Assembly: GCF_958298935.1 (NCBI RefSeq)
Contig: NC_084923.1
Coordinates: 27,814,501 to 27,878,500, forward strand
Length of the DNA stretch: 64,000 nucleotides
Reading direction: 5' to 3'
Source: Phragmites australis
Lineage: Eukaryota > Streptophyta > Magnoliopsida > Poales > Poaceae
The position numbers were made by a program, and so were the translations under genes. Positions within the stretch are counted from its first letter, which is position 1. The number at the start of each line of letters is the position of its first letter. The notes under the pieces are model-generated. The model searched no databases. It was not told the DNA's origin and saw only the letters and a program-made list of their open reading frames with translations. This document shows positions 48,431 through 61,200 of this stretch, piece after piece.

Positions 48431-49235
48431 ACTTTTTTCTTTCAACACATCGTAGTGTGGCATTGCGTCTTACTCCTTAGCGAATCCTCGACCAGACATA
48501 AGAATTGCAAAGTTATAAGAGCATACACACTACATAATTCAGTAAGCTCATGAAACATGTACAAAGAGCAAACATCGTCAATCAAGAATGAAACTGGAAT
48601 GCATGATAATGGGAAAATAGAATAAATCATGTTACTTGGAAGAAGGAGGTCGTGGGCACAATTTTGATGGTTCACTAAGCTGTATGAGTGCTTGTTCAGA
48701 TTAATTGTAGTGTCTAGCTTCTATGACTTTCAGCTTTGCAAAACTAGCATACAACACACTAAATGAGGAGCAACTATGTTCTTGGCAACAACTCGACGGC
48801 GGCAACCGAGGCAAGTGAAGGGTGCTACGGCTCAAGGAGATCCTGTTTTGAGGTTTTGAATAGTGTGCAGTACGGAGGATAGCCCGTGGCGTTAAAGCTC
48901 GCCGGTGAAAAGATAGTCGGCGGCAGAGCTCGCCGGTGAGATCGGGGCAGCAAGATCGGGCAGGCGGGCACAGTTTCACTGGGAGAGCGTGCGGCCACGC
49001 CATGGAATCTTCTCGCCTTGTTCCCCTCTTCCCGTGCTCTCCGGTTGTTTGAATCCAAAAACTTCCCGAGTCTTGTTTAAACCTTCCGCTCCCCGTCGAC
49101 TTCCCTCCCTCCCCTCGTGCTCGCTCCACCCGTTCCGAATTCAAATTTCGAATCCTTCCTCCTGCTCCTTCTCCTACGCCAAGCCCTAAACCAATTCCTC
49201 CTCCACCGCCATTTACCACCTCCCCGCCTCCCACC
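48431..49235 (+). promoter_or_regulatory. BUB3 upstream and 5' untranslated region
   Basis: This lies between the copia D LTR and the BUB3 start codon. The last 250 bases are GC-rich with CT-rich runs (CTCCTGCTCCTTCTCC near 49160), typical of grass 5' leaders. I find no convincing TATA box. The phrase TTCCCGAG at about 49064 resembles an E2F-type core only loosely. The copia LTR ends only about 800 bases from the start codon. Confidence 0.45.
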
Positions 49236-52200
49236 ATGAGCACTGCCGCCGCACCAGCCGCCCTGGGCAGCGGCAAGGAGCTCGCCAACCCGCCCTCGGA
49301 CGGGATCTCGAACCTCCGCTTCTCCAACCATAGCGACAACCTCCTCGTCTCCTCATGGGACAAGGTCAGCGACAGCATACGCGCTCCCCTCCTCTCCCGT
49401 CTCCCCCTTTCTCCGTTCGTTAAACCCTAACTCTTTGATCCGGCTGATCTGATCTGCAGACGGTGCGGCTCTACGGCGCCGACGCCAACGTGCTCAAGGG
49501 GGAGTTCGTGCACCCCGGGCCCGTCCTCGACTGCTGCTTCCACGACGATTCTTCGGGGTTCAGCGCCGGCGCCGATCACACCGTGCGGAGGTGAGCTTTT
49601 TGCTTTTCAATGTTTTTGCCCGCTCCTGCCTCATCCCGCACCTTGCTTTGCACCCGATTTGGGGATGAGGTAAGAGATGAAGAAATGTGATTCCTAAAAT
49701 GGAATGTGGCGTAGGCTGTGTCTTGTGGGCTCTGAGGTGATATGAGCTTTCTGTTTTTCCATTTAGTGAGACTTATGAAATAGGTTTGTGGTCTTATAGG
49801 TTGTTAGAGAAGAGTATTATTCGCTGGTATTAAAATGTCTTTTTGTGGCGCAGTTGATTTTGAAAATAAATGTATCATTTTTGCCAGGAATAAATAAATG
49901 TCGTTAAGCAGTGGATTTCAAAACTTTCTATAAAACAAGTTTTTATGATCCTTCCGTATAAAGGAAGAAAAGCAGGTGATTTGTTGCACTCTGGGAAAAA
50001 AATGTTGCCACTGAGGATTGTACGCAGCCATAGCTAAACAGAGAATTGTATTGCAGAAAAATATATCAATTTTGTATTAACAGGATTCTGTTCTACACTT
50101 ACAGATGTGTAGTGTTTTAGATATCTCATATTTAAGCTGGGAAATGTCTGCTCCTGTCCTTTTAAATATTTTCAACGGTTCATGAAACTAAATCTAAATG
50201 CGGCAGGTAAGACAGACAAGCAATATGCCCATCTTTGGTTTTATGTTTCATGTAAATTGAATGCTGCAGGTAAGACCGTAAGACTGCTGAGCATTTGCCT
50301 ATATTTTGTAAATTGAATGCTACGAATTCCATAATTGGTTGCTTGTAAATACACTTGCATTTGTGTTTTCTGGGATATTCATTTATGTGGAGATCTGAGT
50401 ACAACTGACAAGCATTATGCCCAAATGATCTATTTCAGGTTAGTATTTAGTTCAGCCAAAGAAGATTTTTTGGGGCGGCATGATGGTGCGGTTCGTTGTG
50501 TGGAATACTCTTATGCTGCAGGTAATTGTGTTCTTATTGAATTGCTTTTGTATTTATGTTCTGGCTTTGCTTTTTTGTCGCATGGTACTTTTGAAGCCTG
50601 ATGCTGTCAAACCTTAGGTCTTTAACTGATATAATTATAGTTAAGGATACAATTTAGTTTCTATGTTTCAGTAAATAAAACACATTGCTGACTTTTTTCC
50701 ATACCTGAATTCTAAAAAAGCATTTAACTCTAGCCTGGGATAGAACTTATTTTCCTATTATTTGCTGTTCTGCATGAATTTTGTTCTACACAATTTACAA
50801 TGCCACACTGCAATATACCGGTTGGCTATCCATTTGGTTTGAGATTGTCCAGATGTCCTTGGCACAGTCATGTCTACGGTACCTAGTTATTTGTGCTGTT
50901 GTGCTTGGAATATTTTTGTTTTTTAGGCATCTGTAAATTCACCATGCATGACCCTCAATTTCATCTTAACCCCTTTCAGATCGTGGTGTGCCAGCATTCT
51001 ATCCTGATGATTGTCATATGAGACTAGTTGTTTTCTTACTACATAGGGATTTATGTTATTAGATTAATAAAATTTCCTTAGCTGATGCAATGCTGCTTTT
51101 GTAAAATCTACAAATCTTTGGTGGTTTAAGTTAAGTGATGGTACTAGGTTATTTAGATCAATGGACTAACTGCAATACTGATGAGCTCTGTTAGAATTGT
51201 GTCTACTTTCTGGGAGTTGTGTCCAACCTGATTCTATGTACTTATGCACGGAATTTGTTTGAATTTACTTCTAAGAATATATTATATAGCTGGTGTGAAA
51301 TGATATTCTAGAAAGCCTTTTTATGCACTGGGGCCCTTTTATGTACATAGTCTGTTGTATTTTATTGGTTACCACCTAAGAAGATTGAACTAAACTCTTT
51401 GTTTCTGTATATTTATTTGTTTAGGACATGTTATCACTGGCAGCTTGGATAAAACTGTGAAATGCTGGGATCCAAGAGGAGTGAGCGGACCAGAGCGTAC
51501 ACTTGTTGGGACATATACTCAACCTGAACGTGTATATTCTCTAACATTAGTGGGAAATAGGTTGGTTGTTGCAACGGCAGGAAGGCATGTCAATATTTAT
51601 GATCTGCGCAATATGTCTCAACCTGAGCAAAAAAGAGACTCTTCTTTGAAGTATCAAACACGATGTGTTCGATGTTTTCCTAATGGAACAGGTAACTGCT
51701 TCCATTCTTGATTATGTTGCTGGTGGACAAAACTCCTTCATTTTTCATTTAATCTACTGTTTAGGACATAGTGGAACATTATGTAGCTTGTGGCAGTCAA
51801 ATAAGATTTTAATAACAGTTATTCTTAGAAAACATATGGTTTCGCTCAAGTGAGGTGGCTCAGCCTATTTCTTGGTTTATATTCATATGCAGAGTTGCAT
51901 ACGTGGATTGCTTCTAGATCTTGTTAGTCTGCTATGTTTCTCTTGATAGTTGTTTAAGCCTCGTTATTTGTGATTGGATTTTTCTGTCGGATCAAAATCA
52001 TGTGCATGGTGCATCTCTAGATTTCATAAGAACAACCCAAACTTTATTTGTGAGTTTGATTTGAGGATCATGGAGTAAGCTCCTCCATATAGACTTATTT
52101 ACAAAGTCGATTTGAAACCTTGATAACACATAGTTATTGTCCTTTCAGTTGTTTTATACCAGGGATGATAGGCAAACCTATTCGAGTGTACCGATTTTTT

Positions 52201-55200
52201 TTTTGTAATTTTGTTGCTTAGGTTTTCATTTTTTGAATTATGCAATTCAACTCTGTTCCATGCCTAAAGGGGCTAGATGTACAAGGTACATATGCAGAAA
52301 ACCCCTCCAACTAGAGGGAAAAATCAAGCTGCATATACATATATCTAACACCTCTCCTTCAAACTCATGGTGGATCTACGACATTGAGTTTGGAGAGGAA
52401 AAAGCTATGTTGTGCCCTCATCTGTGCCTTTGTGAAGAAATCTGCTAGCTGAAGCTCTAAAGGCACATAGCGAAGAGAGACAACCTTGTCCTACGCCTGC
52501 GATCTCATATAGGAAGCATCAACTCTGATGTGCTCCAAAGCAACAATCTCTTCAGCCATAGCATACTGCCATTCCTGGTGAACAGCGACCTCTCGATAGG
52601 TCGTGGGCTCGACAAGAGCATCAGCTGTGAAGCCATAGCGCTCAGGTAGCCGAATAGTACGACGATCACGTATATCATACTGAGGTGGAGACTCTGGAGT
52701 AGGTTCGAGAAGGGACGAAGAGGAGTTTGATGGGTGAGGGATACCGCAGACGGCGGGTGTAGAATGAGTGATCACGAGAAGGAGGAACCATCAGAGGAGG
52801 TGGTGGAGCAGGTGGTGAGCATAGAGATGATGGTGGTGGTGGCAAAGGAGCTGGGGAGAGTGGTAGTGGTGTGGAACACGATGGTAGCGGAAAATATAAA
52901 TTAGGAAGGGTTAGGAAAGAGACTCTGATGAAGTGGATGGAGTATTGGTGGAAGGACGATGATAGTAAGAATGGGATTCATCAAAGGTGACATCTCGAGA
53001 TATCCTTATTCGGCGAGCAACATGGACATAACAACGATAACCCTTGTGCTCCGTACTGTACCTTTGTACCTAAGAACACACTCAACTGGTTGAGCAGTCA
53101 GCTTAGTGCGCTCACGAGGTGAAAGAAGAACATAATAGACACATTCAAAGCACTGAAGGTGACTGTAACTAGGAGGTGTGCCATAGAGGCGCTCATAACG
53201 AGTACATCCCTGAAGAACAGAGGACAATTGGCTATTAATGAGAAAAACACCTGTAGAGACAGCATCAGCTCAAAAGTGAGGTGAAAGGTCAGAAGAGATC
53301 AGAAGAGCACGAGCAGTCTTACGAATGTGGCGATGCTTGCGCTCAGTAACTTCATTCTGAGCATGGGCACCATGGCAGGAGAACTGAGCAACAATACCCT
53401 GGTCAGCGAGATAGCGACTATGCGCATCTGAAATGTATTCACCAGCAGAGCCAGCATGAAAAGTTTGAATGGGAGAGTCAAACTGAGTGCGAACCATAGT
53501 GGTGAATTGCTGATAAATAGAAAGAAACTGGTCATTAGAGGACATAAGTTAAAGTCAAGTAAATCTCAAATAATCATCGATAAAGATCACATAATAAGAG
53601 TGATCCTCTTTCGAAACGAAGGGAGCACACCCCTATACATTAGAGTGAACAAGATCAAAGGGACATTGAGACAGAATCACTAGAAGGATAAGGGAGTTGC
53701 AGCTGTTTGCTAAGCTTGCAACTCGTACAATTAAGAGCAGTATCATTAGAAACATGATCTAAGATACAGTTACCCACCAAAGTGGAAAGCCGAACCGAAG
53801 AGATGGCCTAGATGATGATGCCACTGTGCAAAAGTGGTGGTAGAGGAAGCAGTTGACACGTTGGCAGTGGAACTAGATGATTAGTTGTCCAAAACAACTG
53901 AGGGAAGATGCAACCAATCAAGCTCCTAGAGGCGCTGAGAGTCATGACGTTTAGGACCAGTCCCCACCAGAAGGCTAGTACGAAGATCCTGAACACAACA
54001 AGAGTCAGCCTTAAGAATGATACGACATTCATGACAAGTGATCTGATCGGTAGACAAAAGTTGCATGGAAGTTTAGGAACATGAGAAACAATAGGAACAT
54101 AAAAGGAAAAAGTAGAAAGAGTGCTTCATCCTGCAACAGGAATGGAGGTGCCATCTGCTGTCTGAACTATGAGAGGTGAGTTAGGTGATGACACAGAAGA
54201 CAAAAGAGTCGAATCGAATCCGAAGTCATGTGGAAGGAGGCACTAGAATCAAGGAACCATGTGGATGCTATACCTGGGTGAGGAGGAGGTGTGGAACCAA
54301 AAGCCTGAGCAGTAGTCTTGAGTGCTAAGGTAGAAGCTGCAGTGGTGAAGCGATGGAACAGTGCGAGGATCTCCTGCATTGCAGTAGACACGGAACGAGA
54401 GCTCTACTAAGAGGGTCCACCTGGCCCCTAAGGGAAGCATCCACCATGACGAGCCTGCTTGTCGTGCTGCTTCTTACAACAGGCCTTAGCAATGTGATCG
54501 AACCTATCGCAGTAGTTGCAGACGACACCAGAAGGGCTTCCCGCCACCACTGGGGAGGGATGTGGCATCAAAGGAGGTAGAGGCACTTAGGGAGGTGTGA
54601 GCCAAAGGAGCAGCTATGACACTAGGGTACTACTGAGCCTGACTCACCCCCTGCTCGAAGACAGGTCTCTATAGCGAAAATGATCCTATTTGTGTTCAGA
54701 GACTATTAGCCTCATCGGAAAGTCCGATGCTCCGTGTTGAACTCATCGGAGCATTTCTGATAAAGGGGAGAAGTCTAAGGACTTTACTGGATAGTCCGGT
54801 GATCTGCACTGGATAATACTGGAGTATTTTTTGCAGAGAAGAATGTAAGTACAAAGACTGAAGATCAACCCACTAGAAGGTCCGGTGCTTGGTTTATGCT
54901 TACCGGATTATAACACCGGAATATTTCTTGCAGAGACGACTGTAAATGATGAAGAATGAAGAACAACCCATCTTAAGGTCTGGTGCTACGAAGATCAATG
55001 CATCAAAACATTTTACACAAAGAAGAAGTGTTGCGATCTGGTTCAAGATAACTCACCGGAAGGTTTGGTGATGGATTTGAAGGCACATCGGAATGTTCGG
55101 TGTCCATAGAGGTTTTGAGTGGAGTTTCAACAGCTAGTTTCTAAGTTTGCACTCACCGGATGATTTGGTGTTAGTACTACTGTTGACAAAGGGGAGAAGA

Positions 55201-58200
55201 AGTATGATGCGGTGTTAGTGCAAGATACAAGATGTGTAGGAATGTCGAAGTTGATAAAGGAGAGAATAAGAAGCAACATGAGGCACCTAGGTTGATAAAG
55301 AGAGAAACTTTTGCATGAGTCGATAAAGAGAGATAGTGATAATGGAGAAAGGGGGAGCTACAACAAATGGGGACTAAATGGTAGGAACATACATTCAAGC
55401 AATGTGGTAAGACTTTGTGCTCTTTACGATTGGTATTATTTATTATTTGTTTTGGTTGTGTTGTCATCGGTCACAAAAAATGAGAAGATTATAGTGAAAA
55501 TGACCCTATTAGGTCATGATCGTGATTTTGATGATTATTGATGACATAATCATTGAGACTAATATGTTTGTTAAGAATATATGCTAGTAGGTTTCATGGA
55601 TGCAATACATTAAGAAGCTCTCGTAGCCGGGACAAAATTTGATTGAATTGGAGCTTTATGTTCAGAGACTATTAGCTTCATCGGAAAGTTCGGTGTCCTA
55701 TGTTGAACTCACATGAGTATTTCTGATAAAGGGGAGAAGGCTGAGGATCTCATCGGATAGTCCAGTGATTTGCACGAGATAGTATCCGAGCATTTCTTGC
55801 AGAGAAAAATGCAAGTGCAAATATTGAAGATCAACCTACCGGAAGGTCCGATGCTTGGTTTATGCTCACCAGATTATATCACCGGAGTATTTCCGCAGAG
55901 ACGATTGCAAATGTTAAAATGAAGAACAACCCACTGGAAGGTACGATGCTCTGAAGATCAATGTATCGGAGCATTTCTTGCAGAGAAAAATGCAAGTGCA
56001 AATATTGAAGATCAACCTACCGGAAGGTCCGATGCTTGGTTTATGCTCACCAGATTATATCACCGGAGTATTTCCGCAGAGACGATTGCAAATGTTAAAA
56101 TGAAGAACAACCCACTGGAAGGTACGATGCTCTGAAGATCAATGCACCGGAGCATTTACACAGAGAAGTGGCACGGTCTGGCTTATGATAACTCATCGGA
56201 AGATCCGGTGATGGATTTGAAGGCACATCGGAATGTTCGGTGTCCACAAAGACTTTGAGTGGAGTTTCAATGGCTAGTTTCTGAGGACTCACTAGATGAT
56301 TCGGTGTTTGTACTACTATTCTCATCGGATTATTCGGTGTTAACAGATTTTCTGAGTTGGTAGGAAAACGACTAGTTGGTAGGTTTGAGGCTATAAATAC
56401 CCTTTTCGCTCAGTCATTTCAAGGTGTGACATGCTGCTGGAGTCTAAAGAAAGCTTATATACATTTAAGAAGACATAGAAGCCACTAGAGTGTTTAAAGT
56501 AATCATTCAAGGCAATTAAGCACAAGATTAGAGAGTATTTAGTGCTTATAGGCCTGTGAGTTGTAGCTAGGTGCTATAGCTTGAAGAAGGGATCAAAGAG
56601 TAATCCTAAATGGTATCAAATGGTATGTCGGCACCTTAGAGTCTTGGTGACTCGTAGGCATCTTGGGTCTTGCTGGCTCAAGCTTGTTGATCCTCTGACT
56701 TGGTGTAGAGCGGCGTTATGACATGTGTACGGGACGTGGAGACTCTTACCTTGGTGGCTTAAGCTCCGAAGTGATCACAGCGGCAAGTGATCGGAAAAGA
56801 GACTAGTGGTGAGACCTTACCTTAGTGCCTTGGTGGCTCATCGCGCTTGAGACCTTCGTGATCGGAAGAGACTTGGCGACTAGGAGCATATCCTTTGTGG
56901 AGCTCCAATATAGATTAGGAGTGATATTCATGCTATTGATACTACAGAATAAAAAATCTCTTGTGCCAAGTTTGTCTCTCTACTTTATTTACGTTTTCAC
57001 ATTTACATACTTACAATTTACCTTACTAAGTAGGTTGCAATCCTCTTGAACGGTAGTGTAGATACACTAGATAAACATATAGCACATTTAGATAGAAATT
57101 GATATAGCTTTATCTTGTGAAGTTTTCAGAGCCAATTTGTTTTATGTTTCTAAGTGTCCTAATTCACCACCTCTTAGGACGACACCGTTCCTCACAGTCT
57201 CCTCAGCCTGCAGCTTAGGCATCGCCTCATCAAGCGATGGGCGTGGGCGGCGAGTCAGGAGCTGTGATATGATAGTCTCAAACTCAGGGCGGAGCTGGGA
57301 GAGGAACTCGTGAAGATGAAGAGTCTCTCTCTCACTCCTGTGGCGGTCACAACACCTGCAAGTGCCAGCACCATAGAACTCTGCACCCAAACTGTCCAAG
57401 TGGTGCCAAACTACAAGCATCTGACGGTGGAACTCCTCCACTGTGGAGTCCAATTGGCAAAGTGACTGGACTCCTCCACAACAGCAAGGTACATCGCCTC
57501 ATTATGAATCTTGTAACTACAACGAAGGTTATCCCACATTAGCTACGTAGTAGTGAGACCCTTCAGGGACATTGTGAGGTCAACCTTAATGCTCGCAAGC
57601 AAGATGGCCTTGGCACAAGCCTCCTCACGCAGCCAGATCTCGTTGACGGCGAGATCAGACTGGTAAGTCTCCATTTCAGCCTCAAATACCTCGAGAAGAG
57701 TAGTCTTGGCATCATCATCAGCATTCGGCGAATAACTAGGTGGAGTCAGAAGAGTGGGACAAGAATGGCGTGCTCGCTCGCCGGTGAGGTAGCCCTGCAT
57801 CTGCTGACCACTCATGTGGATCATCATGTGAAACACGAACTCCCTCCAATTGGTGCCATTGAAGATGACCGGGCACCAGGGAACTGGGACTGCACCTGGT
57901 CTTGCCAAAGACACCATGAAGACAACTAAGATGGCAACAGTAGCAACAACACACCTCACTGTTTTTTTAACACAACGCACTCACGCACTCACAGCCACAC
58001 ATGCACACACAGCGACTGCTCGGGGTCCATGCGGCGGCGACACCCGTTGTTGAGGCTCGGGATCCAATCAGCAAGGACGTGGCCCGACCTAAGCCCGGGC
58101 AGATTCGATGCAGTGGCGGGCGGCTCAGTGGGTAGAGGTGAGGTGACTCGTTAGCAGAGACAGGGGCTGACGAGCGACGTGCTGCTGCAGGCGTCGTGCA

Positions 58201-61200
58201 TGATGGACTGGTACAGGAAGGAATAAAAGGGGAAGATGGAGTTGCTAGCTGCTAGCCGGTGGATGTGCACTGGCGGGTCACTGACGACGGTGGCCGACGA
58301 GGGGCAAGGGTATGGACCGGGAACCCTAGCTCTGTTACCATGGTGGAATTATGCAACTCAACTCTATTCCATGCCCTAAGGGGCTATATGTACAAGGTAC
58401 ATATGCAGAAAACTCTCCAACTAGTGGGGAAAACCAAGCTGCATATTTATATATCTAACATTTGTCACACCATAAGCTGGACTACAATTTATATCTGTAG
58501 ATTTAATTTCTGTGAATGCTATTTCCTAGTGGCATGCTATCTTTATCTGATCTTTCCCAAAATCAAGCTGTGGCATAACTTCTTTATTTTATCTTCAAGT
58601 TATTGTGTATCATTAGTATTTTTTTTCATGACCTGTCCTCCAAAGGAAATTTGGACATGCAAAATACAACTCGGAATCTAATTCGGATTTAGGGTGTCTG
58701 ATTCGTCAAAAAAAACTAGACAAGGGTGTCTAGGTAATTTTGGTAATAATGCAATCTCAGTATCACTAATGAAAATTTTATTCTTGTATTAGAAATTATA
58801 ATACTCTTAGTACTGGAGCTAAACATTGATTACTTAATTGGATGCTATTAAAATTTAAAACCAGTGCCTACATAATTAATTTTTATACTGATTGTTTCAT
58901 GTGTTTTTTGTATTTGACTTTTTTCAAAAAGAAAAAATGGCATGACATCCCTTGCTTTTATAAATAATAGAAACTGAGGTAGACTACTGTTCGCCCCACA
59001 ACAAAGTGCTGATGCAATATGTAGCCCTATTTACGGCTTACTAACTTTGATCCCAAATATAAGTCCATTTAGACTCATGCATGGGAGTTAAGGTATGTGG
59101 TAAGATGACCATGTTATCCATCCATTATTGTCATAATTAATGTAGTTGGAATGCTTGATCGATTTTTCACAATTAAATAGGGGCAAAACAGGAAAAAGGG
59201 GGTAAAAAGGTGCCTTGAAGTTGTTGATGAACTTATATTTGGTGAAGTGCGAGAGGGGCTAGATGAACATATATTTGGGATAAAGGAAGTATTTATTGCT
59301 TGAAAGATGTGTATACGATGGTACGAGATTATGTTGAATATAGGTGGCGCATACATTAAACAAGAAAAAGAAGGCTCTAAGCATTGAAATTTAGCTATAC
59401 TTATATTTCCAAAGAAAAAAATTGCCATGCATGCCCCAAATAACAGAACTAAGCTATGTAGCATAGATTAGTGCTATGATAAAATGTGACCATCGTACTT
59501 TCAATTGACCAATGAAGTCAAAGGTGAAAGTGCACTTGAGGCTCTAGGTCCTTACACTGTCCGAGGTGCAAGTCACAAAAACTGAAAAAAGGTTCTTAGT
59601 TGAGAAATAGGCACAGAAATAGGAACAAAAATACTCCCTATTTGTGGATAATTACATACAACTTTTTGATGATTTAGAAGAGTCCTGCGCTCGATACTCT
59701 TAGCAAATATTTCTCGAAGATTGGTTGGCCAATTTAACTTAGTCTGGTTTTAGAGAAATTTGGCTGATTCAACTACCGTTTAATTGCTGTTAGCTGGTTT
59801 CTAGCGGTTCGATTGCTAATATGGTGCACACATGCTGACTAGGATGCTGTTTTAACATTTTGGGTTGAACCTGGTTTGACCTTGTTTTAATAATTATATG
59901 CTAGCTGGCATAGTGTAGTGGACCTAGTGCTAATGATTATGCAGTTCAAGCAGCCTTGATTTGGGATACTGTGGGTGTGATTGGTTGTCTGCACGAGAGC
60001 AACCTGGATCGGCAGATGCGTATAATCTCAGACAGAAACGTGTTTGGTTGCCCGCATACGTTGTTCCAGTTTGGCCTGGTGGATGCAAGTGTACGCCCGC
60101 AGCCTACCCTAGGAGGGAAGCTCGATTCGATCATCCCTCTGTAACCTGACTCAACGGATGCAAGCTCTTGCATCCGCTCATGCAGGCAAACCCATTTGTT
60201 AGTGTCACAAAATTATCTTCATACGAGTAACCAATCATAATCTTAACTCTTGCATCCGTTCATGTGATTTCAGATTTGGTTAACCAAATAGAAACTCAAC
60301 TTAGCCTGTCTAGATAGATACAACCAACCAAACACTCTTCGTTTCAACAAATATGGTTCCGTTCAACCTGCATATACGGTCCATGCAGGCAAAACTCATG
60401 CAGATAACCAATCACACCCTGCTTGTCCTATTTAGATATATATTTTGTATGCTAACCTCAATCTTCTCTGTCTTGCTTCAGGATATGCTCTAAGTTCTGT
60501 TGAAGGCCGAGTTTCTATGGAATTCTTTGATCTATCTGAGTCCGCTCAATCTAAAAAGTATGTTTTCTGTATCTTTGCTGCATAGGATGACTCATGTTTT
60601 GTAATGATTTCATACAAGACAATTACTTCAATGATTTGATATCCGTATCTTGTAGCATCACTTGAAATAATGGATGATGAAACTTCATTTGTAAACATGC
60701 TTCCACAGTTTTCGTACATCAACTTTTGTTTTCCCCTTCTGTTGCTTGCTAATATATAGAAGCTTATAGATAATGTTTAGCGCTTACATCAATCTTTAAT
60801 CTGTAAGAAACATGCTTATTGATGATATACAGAATGCACATCAATGTGTTTCCTTTTTTTCAGAAAAAGGTTTAGGTAATCTATGTGACATTATATTAAC
60901 CTTTCATAAATCATAATTCAAATTCAACCTCGAATACTGTTAGAATAATGAAAACAGTATTTCCCAGTGAATAGTTCCTGTTACTTTCAGTTTTGTTAGA
61001 AATTTCTTCAGATCTCCAAACAGGGCTGATCTAAAGTAGTAATTTTATGAGGGTTTTGCTAAAACGGGAAGTACATAAAACATTTTCTTGCCATATTCAT
61101 GTTGTTTCGTTTCCTTAATTAAAATGGTTTGCATGGTTGCACTTAGCTATTGTTTGCACTAAATATGTCCCAAGAGGCAACTACTAAGTTACTAGAATAT

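Larger units (their letters stand above)
52234..58460 (-). mobile_element. Ty1/copia element E (Ale/Retrofit-like) in BUB3 intron 4
   Basis: Two 117-bp LTRs (52234-52350 and 58344-58460) share TTATGCAAYTCAACTCT, GTACAAGGTACATATGCAG and ATATCTAACA. On the minus strand the primer site TGGTAACAGAGC follows the 5' LTR (near 58330) and a purine tract GAAGGAGAGG precedes the 3' LTR (52351-52360). Flanks are TTTTT on the left and TTTGT on the right, a possible imperfect duplication. The order is gag, zinc knuckle, protease, integrase, start of RT, then directly the RNase H tail. Much of RT and RNase H has been deleted at about 52490. Element orientation is opposite to BUB3. Confidence 0.88.

Noticed and set aside
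48701..49378. Long minus-strand open frame over the BUB3 first exon and leader
   Set aside because: It is the reverse-strand shadow of GC-rich coding and leader sequence and shows no family resemblance; BUB3 exon 1 on the + strand explains the composition.
51445..51853. Two plus-strand frames suggesting a separate small gene
   Set aside because: The first is BUB3 exon 4 and the second overlaps its donor site and intron; both are explained by BUB3.
59946..60173. Short frames on both strands at about 60 kb
   Set aside because: They lie inside the 447-bp MITE and arise from its inverted-repeat sequence.
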